A DNA stretch of 9,054 nt from Kiloniellaceae bacterium (GTDB lineage Bacteria > Pseudomonadota > Alphaproteobacteria > Kiloniellales > Kiloniellaceae): positions 1 to 9,054 of the forward strand of contig JANQKX010000078.1 in assembly GCA_028280915.1 (NCBI GenBank), in the 5' to 3' direction. The position numbers and the translations under genes are program-made. Below, one piece after another: positions 1-4,427 of this stretch. Position 1 is the first letter of the stretch. Each line of letters opens with the position of its first letter. The notes beneath the pieces were generated by a model that saw only the letters and a program-made list of their open reading frames with translations, made no database searches and was not told where the DNA came from.

Positions 1-624
1 GATCTCGGCCGGCCGCAGCTCCGGAAACCCTTCATACCACTCCCGATGGCAGCCGCCATGGTTGGCCATGCCGGGCTTGGTGAGGCAGCCCCTGGGCACG
101 ATGTAGGAATCGATGCGCTTCAGGGGCCTCTCGTACCATTGGATGTTGAATGCGGCCAGCTTGGGAAAGAACTGTAGGTGTGCGTAGGGCAGGTGGTCGT
201 GAATCCACCAGGCCAGGGCCCGCCAATCGGTGCCCGCGTCATAGCGGTCGGCGAACCAGGGGATGACGATGCAGGCGCCGGCGCCCATCCGGCCGTTTTT
301 GTCCAGGGCGTCCCAGATGTGATAGGCGGTGTTGGCTCGGTTGCTGGCGCACTGGCCGCCGTTTTTGTTGCCGAAGTCATTGACGGCGGGCGCCCGGTAG
401 CCCGAGCGCACCGCGATGCGGCCGAAGGTGGCTTGCAGGGGCTCCAGCAGGGTCTCGCAGAGCCGGCGCCCCGCTTGAATGGCCAGGTCGGGGTTTTCCG
501 GGATGTTGGGAATGCCGTAAAAGTCGGCGATCTCCGAGTGGAGAAAATCTCGCAAAAAGAAGTTCCGTGACAGGCGCGCGCGCCCCAGATCCTCCAGCCC
601 GCGCATGGATCTGGGTTTGCGCAT
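1..624 (-). CDS. M15/DD-peptidase-like protein, C-terminus cut by window edge
   Basis: An open minus-strand frame runs from just after the dienelactone hydrolase stop to the window edge; 208 residues are visible and the C-terminus is missing. The protein contains an SRNFFLRDFLHSEIADFYG block (residues 19-37), then RSGYRAPAVNDFG (73-85), which matches the 'SGYRSPxVN' motif of M15A/VanY-type D-Ala-D-Ala carboxypeptidase-like domains. AYHIWD (100-105) and WWIHDHLPYAHLQFF (139-153) follow, and their His and Asp residues could supply zinc ligands. The canonical SxHxxGxAxD motif is not intact (ASNRANTAYHIWD instead), so peptidase activity is uncertain. There is no signal peptide, which is odd for a cell-wall enzyme. 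I chose the ATG at 622-624. A GTG at 643-645 with AGGG five bases upstream is a good alternative, and an ATG at 604-606 is a shorter one. The 33-bp gap to the upstream hydrolase suggests one operon. The reading frame is certain; the function is an inference from family resemblance. Confidence 0.8.
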   Translation of the reverse strand, partial: MRKPRSMRGLEDLGRARLSRNFFLRDFLHSEIADFYGIPNIPENPDLAIQAGRRLCETLLEPLQATFGRIAVRSGYRAPAVNDFGNKNGGQCASNRANTAYHIWDALDKNGRMGAGACIVIPWFADRYDAGTDWRALAWWIHDHLPYAHLQFFPKLAAFNIQWYERPLKRIDSYIVPRGCLTKPGMANHGGCHREWYEGFPELRPAEI

Positions 625-657
625 GACGCCGCCCGACTCGGACACCAAATCCCTGGT

Positions 658-1422
658 TTACAGGTTATCCTTGAAGAACTGGGTGGTGCGCTCCCACGCC
701 AGCTTGGCGTCTTTTTCGTCGTAGCGGCTGCTGGTGGGATTGGCGAAGCCGTGCTCGGCCTCGTACCAGAAGACGTCGTAGGGCTTGCCCAGGGTGTTCA
801 TGTTGGCCTCGAAGCCGTCGACCATTTCCTGGTTGATCCACTGGTCCTTGGTGGCGAAGTGGCCCAGGACGGGGCTTTTGAGTTTTTCCAGCGCCTCGAT
901 GGGCTGGTTGACCCGGCCGTAGTAGACCACCGTAGCGTTGACGGGCGAATCGATGGAGGCGTTCAGGGACCAGCCGCCGCCGAAGCACCAACCCACCGTG
1001 CCGATGCCGCCTTCCACCCGGGCATCGGCCTTCAGCCAGGAAACCCAGGTTTCAAGGGTCTCCTTCGCCTTGTTGGCGTCGACCCCTTGCATCAGGGCCT
1101 GGGCCTCCTCGCGCAGGGTGGTGGACTTGCCGTTGTAGAGATCTACCGCCAGGGCCACGTAGCCTTCCTTGGCCAATTCGGCGGCCACGGCCTTGATCTG
1201 GTCGTTCAGGCCCCACCATTCGTGGATCAGTATCACCGCCGGCGCGGTCACCTTGCCGGGCAGGGCGATGGAGGCCGAGATGGTGCCGCCGCTGGGGGCG
1301 GCCACCTTGACCTCTTCCAAGCCGGCGGCCACGGCCCTGGCGATTTCGGGATTGGCGAGAACGGTCGCGAGAGGCAAGCTGGCCAGCCCGGTCAAGAGTT
1401 TGCGGCGGTCTACTTCGGTCAT
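658..1422 (-). CDS. dienelactone hydrolase family protein with Tat-type signal
   Basis: This is a 254-residue alpha/beta hydrolase of the dienelactone hydrolase (carboxymethylenebutenolidase) family, which hydrolyses lactone or ester bonds. The catalytic triad is visible: nucleophile Cys146 in GWCFGG (144-149), Asp193 in ATKDQW, and His224 in EHGF. Glu68 in HEWWGL (67-72) is the conserved glutamate that activates the cysteine in this family. The N-terminus, DRRKLLTGLASLPLATVLA (residues 5-23), has a twin-arginine followed by a hydrophobic stretch, so export by the Tat pathway is likely. This separates it from the cytosolic DLH of chlorocatechol degradation. The ATG at 1420-1422 has an AAGGGA sequence about nine bases upstream. 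The M15-like gene follows closely downstream on the same strand, and a divergent phytase-esterase-like gene starts 95 bp upstream. The substrate is unknown, and no aromatic-degradation genes are nearby. The family call is secure; export is likely but not proven. Confidence 0.93.
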   Translation of the reverse strand: MTEVDRRKLLTGLASLPLATVLANPEIARAVAAGLEEVKVAAPSGGTISASIALPGKVTAPAVILIHEWWGLNDQIKAVAAELAKEGYVALAVDLYNGKSTTLREEAQALMQGVDANKAKETLETWVSWLKADARVEGGIGTVGWCFGGGWSLNASIDSPVNATVVYYGRVNQPIEALEKLKSPVLGHFATKDQWINQEMVDGFEANMNTLGKPYDVFWYEAEHGFANPTSSRYDEKDAKLAWERTTQFFKDNL

Positions 1423-1517
1423 GACGCTTGTTCCCTTTTCATTAAGTGGATTTTGCGAAACTATGCCGCCTTGCTCCCGAGGGGGCTAGCAAAAAGACCT
1501 AAAATGACCGTGATGTT
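1423..1517. promoter_or_regulatory. divergent intergenic region between the DLH and phytase-esterase-like genes
   Basis: These 95 bases separate two divergently transcribed genes and must hold both promoters, unless transcripts enter from elsewhere. On the plus strand TAAAAT (1500-1505) is a 5/6 match to a -10 box, but no -35 lies at normal spacing (TTGCTC at 1471-1476 is 23 bases away). An imperfect dyad, TTGCT (1471-1475) with AGCAA (1488-1492), surrounds CCCGAGGGGG and could be an operator. I see no confident minus-strand promoter. Confidence 0.35.
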
Positions 1518-2501
1518 ATGAAAGCAGCTTCCTGCGCCGCCCTGCTGGTTTTTTGCCATATCGGTGCCGTGGCACTGGCGGCGGAGAGCCTGGATATCTC
1601 TTCCGTGGAGCGCCGCCTCAACGCCAATGATTGGCAACAGGTGGAGGTGGGGCGCCTGACCTGGCACGGGGGCCTGGAGTTGAGCGCCCGATCATCTGAC
1701 TTCGGCGGGCTTTCGGCCTTGCTGCTGTCGCCGGACGGGGAGCGCCTGACCATGGTCAGCGATCAAGGTCGCTGGTTCGCCGCGCAACTCACCTATGATA
1801 CCGACGGCAACCTGTCGGAATTGGAAGAGGGGCAAACCGGGCCCCTGCTCGGGCCGGACGGGAAGCCGTTGGATGGCAAGACCAGCCAGGATGCCGAGGG
1901 GCTGGCCCGGCTGAGCGACGGCGCGGTTTTGGTCTCCTTCGAACACGACCACCGCATGCTGCTCTATCCTACCGCCGAAAGTGGACGGGCCGCCGATACG
2001 CTCGCCGGGGTGCCCCGGGTCTTCGCGGCGCCCGAGGGCTTGGAAGATTTGCCGCCCAATGACGGCATCGAAGCCTTGGTGGCTTTGGACCGGGAACGGG
2101 TCCTGGCGCTCACCGGGGTGACCGGCGGGGCGGGGCTCTATCGCGGGTTTTTGTGGCAGGACGGCCAGTGGCACGATCTTTCCTTGGTCGCCGAGGGCAA
2201 ATACAAGCCCACCGGCGCCGCCTGGCTGCCGGGTCGGGGCATCGTGCTGCTGGAACGGCGTTTTTCCCTGCTCGGCGGGCTTTCCGTGCGCATGCGGGAG
2301 ATCCCCCTGGATCAGGTGGCGCCCGGGGCGATCTTAACGGGGGATGAAATCGCCGTACTCGACCCGCCGCTCACCATCGACAATTTCGAGGGGGTCGGAT
2401 TGCACCGGAACGGGGCGGGGGCCCTGTTGGTGACGCTCCTGTCGGACGACAATTTCCACTTCTTGCAGCGCACCTTGCTGCTGCAATTCGCAGTCAAGTA
2501 A
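1518..2501 (+). CDS. secreted 'esterase-like activity of phytase' family protein
   Basis: This 327-residue protein has an N-terminal signal peptide (hydrophobic residues about 7-20, likely cleavage after ALA at 19-21), so it is probably periplasmic. The body matches the bacterial family named for esterase-like activity of phytase (PF13449), a beta-propeller-like fold. Diagnostic blocks in order are FGGLSALLLSPDG (62-74), SDQGRW (81-86), DAEGLA (125-130), SFEHDHR (140-146), NDGIEAL (181-187), NFEGVG (289-294) and the C-terminal SDDNFHFLQRTLLLQF (309-324). Length and motif order look complete. The ATG at 1518 is the only start that keeps the signal peptide. No Shine-Dalgarno sequence precedes it, and a TAAAAT -10-like box ends only 12 bases upstream, so the mRNA may be nearly leaderless. 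It converges with rpmB, with 33 bp between the stops and no obvious terminator in the gap. Real substrates of this family are poorly known, and phytase activity should not be assumed. Confidence 0.9.
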   Translation: MKAASCAALLVFCHIGAVALAAESLDISSVERRLNANDWQQVEVGRLTWHGGLELSARSSDFGGLSALLLSPDGERLTMVSDQGRWFAAQLTYDTDGNLSELEEGQTGPLLGPDGKPLDGKTSQDAEGLARLSDGAVLVSFEHDHRMLLYPTAESGRAADTLAGVPRVFAAPEGLEDLPPNDGIEALVALDRERVLALTGVTGGAGLYRGFLWQDGQWHDLSLVAEGKYKPTGAAWLPGRGIVLLERRFSLLGGLSVRMREIPLDQVAPGAILTGDEIAVLDPPLTIDNFEGVGLHRNGAGALLVTLLSDDNFHFLQRTLLLQFAVK

Positions 2502-2534
2502 GACCGTTTCGTTAGAAATGGGGTGCTTTGCCGC

Positions 2535-2846
2535 CTATTCGGCTGCTTGCGTGGCTTCGGCCTTGGAGGCCGCGGCGTTTTTGATGCGCCGCTTGATGGT
2601 GCGGGCCTTTTTGCCCAGCTTGGCGGAAGGGGTCGACAGCAGGTAAGCGTCGATGCCGCCGTTTTTCTCAACGGTGCGAATGGTTTGGGCGCTGAGGCGC
2701 ACCTGCACGGTCTCGCCCAGGGCATCGCTGATCAGGGAAACCGGCTGCAGGTTCGGCAGGAAGCGGCGGCGGGTTTTGTTGTGGGCGTGGCTTACGTTGT
2801 TGCCGGTTTGAACGCCCTTGCCGGTGAAATCGCAACGTCGTGCCAT
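2535..2846 (-). CDS. rpmB: 50S ribosomal protein L28
   Basis: This is a 103-residue basic protein beginning MARRCDFTGKGVQTGNNVSH and continuing KTRRRFLPNLQ (residues 24-34), the typical start of bacterial L28, a component of the large ribosomal subunit. The length and the Lys/Ala-rich tail after about residue 85 fit the long alphaproteobacterial version, whereas the E. coli protein is about 78 residues. The open frame continues 36 codons further upstream to a TTG. Family homology requires the ATG at 2844-2846, because the upstream part covers the promoter and leader hairpin and resembles nothing. The ribosome-binding site is weak (GGA about nine bases before the ATG). A promoter-like pair and a strong leader hairpin lie between meaB and this gene, so it is probably transcribed separately. 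The identity is secure. Confidence 0.97.
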   Translation of the reverse strand: MARRCDFTGKGVQTGNNVSHAHNKTRRRFLPNLQPVSLISDALGETVQVRLSAQTIRTVEKNGGIDAYLLSTPSAKLGKKARTIKRRIKNAAASKAEATQAAE

Positions 2847-2891
2847 AACTCTGATTCCGTTTAGTCGTTGATCTTGATGAGGATTGCACAG

Positions 2892-2928
2892 CAAAGAGCC
2901 GGGCAGCTCCCTACCCGGCTGGTCTTTG
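2892..2928 (-). promoter_or_regulatory. rpmB leader stem-loop (possible cis-regulatory RNA)
   Basis: Read on the minus strand, this 37-base segment can fold into one long hairpin. The outer stem is CAAAG with CTTTG. A three-base bulge (ACC) follows on the 5' side, then a ten-pair inner stem, AGCCGGGTAG with CTGCCCGGCT, closed over a GGAG tetraloop. One inner pair is U·G in the minus-strand RNA. The plus-strand RNA would have a C/A mismatch there, which favours function in the rpmB transcript. The 3' arm is followed by CTGTG rather than a U-run, so it is not a normal intrinsic terminator. It ends 45 bases before the rpmB ATG and starts within a few bases of the predicted transcription start. 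Roles could be mRNA 5'-end stabilisation or ribosomal-protein feedback. The structure is seen; the role is inferred. Confidence 0.5.
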
Positions 2929-2938
2929 AGAGACCGGG

Positions 2939-2967
2939 TATGTACGCTTCCCAAGCCCTCCCGTCAA
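2939..2967 (-). promoter_or_regulatory. candidate rpmB promoter
   Basis: On the minus strand TTGACG (2967-2962), a 5/6 -35 match, is followed after exactly 17 bases by TACATA (2944-2939), a weak -10 (3/6). Transcription would start near 2932, giving an rpmB leader of roughly 85 bases that begins almost at the leader hairpin. The good -35 and ideal spacing support it; the poor -10 limits confidence. Confidence 0.45.
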
Positions 2968-2970
2968 GTC

Positions 2971-2989
2971 GAAAGCGGCAAAAAGCCGC
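2971..2989 (-). terminator. weak candidate terminator after meaB
   Basis: Twelve bases beyond the meaB stop codon, the minus strand reads GCGGC, TTTTT, GCCGC, a five-pair GC stem (2989-2975), followed by TTTC. The stem is short and the U-tract is only three bases, so termination would be partial at best. Its position directly upstream of the candidate rpmB promoter fits a transcript boundary between meaB and rpmB. Confidence 0.3.
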
Positions 2990-3000
2990 ACCGCGGCCGG

Positions 3001-3972
3001 CTAATTTTTGCTGAAGGCATCGAGCAGTTGCCGGGCCGCCGCGCTGGGAGTCAGGCTGCCGGCCATGACCTCTTTTTCCACTCTGGGGATCAGGGCGGCC
3101 ACCGCCGGGGCCTGGCGCAGGGTGAGAATCAGGTTTTCGCTCACCTCGCTCCACAGCCAGCCCTTGGCCTGGCGCGCCCGCCGCTCGGCCAGGGCGCCGC
3201 AATCGCTCATGGCTTGGCGAAACTGGGTGACGCAATCCCACACCTCGGCGATGCCGGTGCCTTGGATGGCCGAACACAGCTGCACCTTAGGGGTCCAGTG
3301 GGGGCTGGCCGGCCGCAGCAGGTGCAGGGCACCGCGGTATTCCGCCGCGGCCCGGCGGGCGTCTTCGGTCAGGCTGCCGTCGGATTTGTTGACCAGCAGC
3401 AGGTCGGCCAGCTCCACGATGCCCTTTTTGATGCCCTGCAGTTCGTCGCCGCCCCCGGGCACCAAGAGGAGGAGGAACATGTCCACCAGGTCGGCGACCG
3501 CGGTTTCCGACTGACCCACCCCGACGGTTTCCACCAGGATCACGTCGTAACCGGCCGCCTCGCACAGCAAGATGGCTTCCCGGGTGCGCCGGGCCACGCC
3601 GCCCAGGGAACCGTCGGTGGGCGAGGGGCGGATGAAGGCGGCCGGGTTGCGTGACAGGGTTTCCATGCGGGTCTTGTCGCCCAAGATCGAACCGCCGGAG
3701 CGCTGGGAGGAGGGGTCCACGGCCAAAACCGCCACCCGGTGGCCGTGATCGATCAGGTGGCCGCCAAAGGCCTCGATGAAGGTGGACTTGCCGGCGCCGG
3801 GCACGCCGGTAATGCCCAGGCGAATGGCATTGCCGCTGTGGGGCAAAACCTGGGTCAAGAGGGCATTGGCCGCCCCCCGATGGTCGGGCCGGGTGGATTC
3901 CGCCAGGGTGATGGCACGCGCCAAGGCACGGCGCTGGCCGTCCAGCACCCCTTGCATCAAAGGATCGCTCAT
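3001..3972 (-). CDS. meaB: methylmalonyl-CoA mutase-associated GTPase MeaB
   Basis: This 323-residue G3E-family P-loop GTPase (MeaB/ArgK/MMAA group) acts as chaperone of adenosylcobalamin-dependent methylmalonyl-CoA mutase. It gates cofactor delivery and helps prevent or reverse inactivation of the radical enzyme. Visible motifs are Walker A GVPGAGKST (56-64), the family block DPSSQRSGGSILGDKTRM (86-103), the Walker B/switch region ILVETVGVGQSE (145-156) and the guanine-specificity motif NKSD (195-198). The length is normal for the family and the C-terminal helical part is present. The start ATG at 3970-3972 overlaps the stop of the upstream VOC gene as ATGA, with GGGAG seven bases ahead, so translational coupling is likely. 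The mutase partner itself lies at 7308-9054 on the same strand, separated by the ABC exporter and an oppositely oriented gene. The old 'ArgK/LAO transport kinase' name is a misannotation for this family. The call is secure. Confidence 0.96.
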   Translation of the reverse strand: MSDPLMQGVLDGQRRALARAITLAESTRPDHRGAANALLTQVLPHSGNAIRLGITGVPGAGKSTFIEAFGGHLIDHGHRVAVLAVDPSSQRSGGSILGDKTRMETLSRNPAAFIRPSPTDGSLGGVARRTREAILLCEAAGYDVILVETVGVGQSETAVADLVDMFLLLLVPGGGDELQGIKKGIVELADLLLVNKSDGSLTEDARRAAAEYRGALHLLRPASPHWTPKVQLCSAIQGTGIAEVWDCVTQFRQAMSDCGALAERRARQAKGWLWSEVSENLILTLRQAPAVAALIPRVEKEVMAGSLTPSAAARQLLDAFSKN

Positions 3973-4379
3973 CCCTCGGCTCCCGGCCCCAGGGGTTGGC
4001 CAAAACTGAATTCAACGAAGTTGCCGTCCGGGTCGCGCAGGCCGCAGTAGTAGCCCACGGGATAGGGTTCATCAAAGGGACCCCAGGCCAGGTTGCCGGC
4101 CTCCTTGCCCCGGGCGACCATGGCGTCCACCGCGGCCCGGCTTTCCAGGGCAAAGCCGAAGTGGCTGAAATCGTTCATTTCCTGGTCCCGCCCCGGCCCG
4201 CCGGGCATGAGCACGATGATGAACTCCTTTTCCCGGCCGGCCTCGGCCAGCCAGCAGACCCGAAAGCCGTCGTCCACCCGTTCGTGGACCACCGCGAGGC
4301 CGCAGTAGTCCTGGTAAAAGGCGATCATGGCGTCCAGGTCGCGCACGTGCAGGGCGATGTGGGTCAGGTTCGGCGTCAT
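3969..4379 (-). CDS. VOC family (glyoxalase-fold) protein
   Basis: This 136-residue vicinal-oxygen-chelate protein has two beta-alpha-beta-beta-beta modules. The first is LTHIALHVRDLDAMIAFYQD (residues 5-24). The second includes FSHFGFALES (71-80) and ends at LRDPDGNFVEF (114-124). His7, His73 and Glu123 sit where metal ligands occur in glyoxalase I and related enzymes. Because it is coupled to meaB (four-base ATGA overlap), methylmalonyl-CoA epimerase, another VOC enzyme, is an obvious candidate. However, the epimerase hallmarks I would expect (an HH pair before the acidic strand, and a GAHG block) are absent. The DPDGN-V-E-F ending is more typical of lactoylglutathione-lyase-like or generic VOC proteins. 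The ATG at 4377-4379 has only a weak ribosome-binding site. The fold is secure; the reaction is unknown. Confidence 0.9.
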   Translation of the reverse strand: MTPNLTHIALHVRDLDAMIAFYQDYCGLAVVHERVDDGFRVCWLAEAGREKEFIIVLMPGGPGRDQEMNDFSHFGFALESRAAVDAMVARGKEAGNLAWGPFDEPYPVGYYCGLRDPDGNFVEFSFGQPLGPGAEG

Positions 4380-4427
4380 GTCAGATCTAGCTTCATGGCA
4401 TGTATTGTTTTTAGGGCATGTTTGTCT
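4380..4427. promoter_or_regulatory. AT-rich gap between the ABC exporter and VOC genes, with a short direct repeat
   Basis: This 48-base gap is visibly more AT-rich than the surrounding sequence. On the minus strand ACATGCC occurs twice (plus-strand copies GGCATGT at 4397-4403 and 4415-4421), 18 bases apart, flanking CTAAAAACAAT. It may carry a promoter or regulator site for the VOC-meaB pair, but no good -35/-10 pair is present. No intrinsic terminator for the exporter is visible. Confidence 0.25.

Noticed and set aside
751..1521. Long plus-strand open frame antisense to the dienelactone hydrolase gene
   Set aside because: It is a GC-bias shadow. Its translation has no recognisable motif, while the opposite strand encodes a complete hydrolase with catalytic triad and signal.
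2502..2534. Search for a bidirectional terminator between the phytase-esterase-like gene and rpmB
   Set aside because: The only dyad is a four-pair stem (TTTC/GAAA on the minus strand) with no U-tract, too weak to annotate.
2847..2954. 36-codon upstream extension of rpmB starting at a TTG
   Set aside because: L28 proteins begin at MARRC. The extension covers the candidate promoter and leader hairpin and resembles no protein segment.
4376..4396. Six-codon minus-strand mini-ORF (MKLDLT) whose stop overlaps the VOC start as ATGA
   Set aside because: It has no ribosome-binding site and such a short frame is likely to occur by chance. It is recorded only because the overlap looks like coupling.
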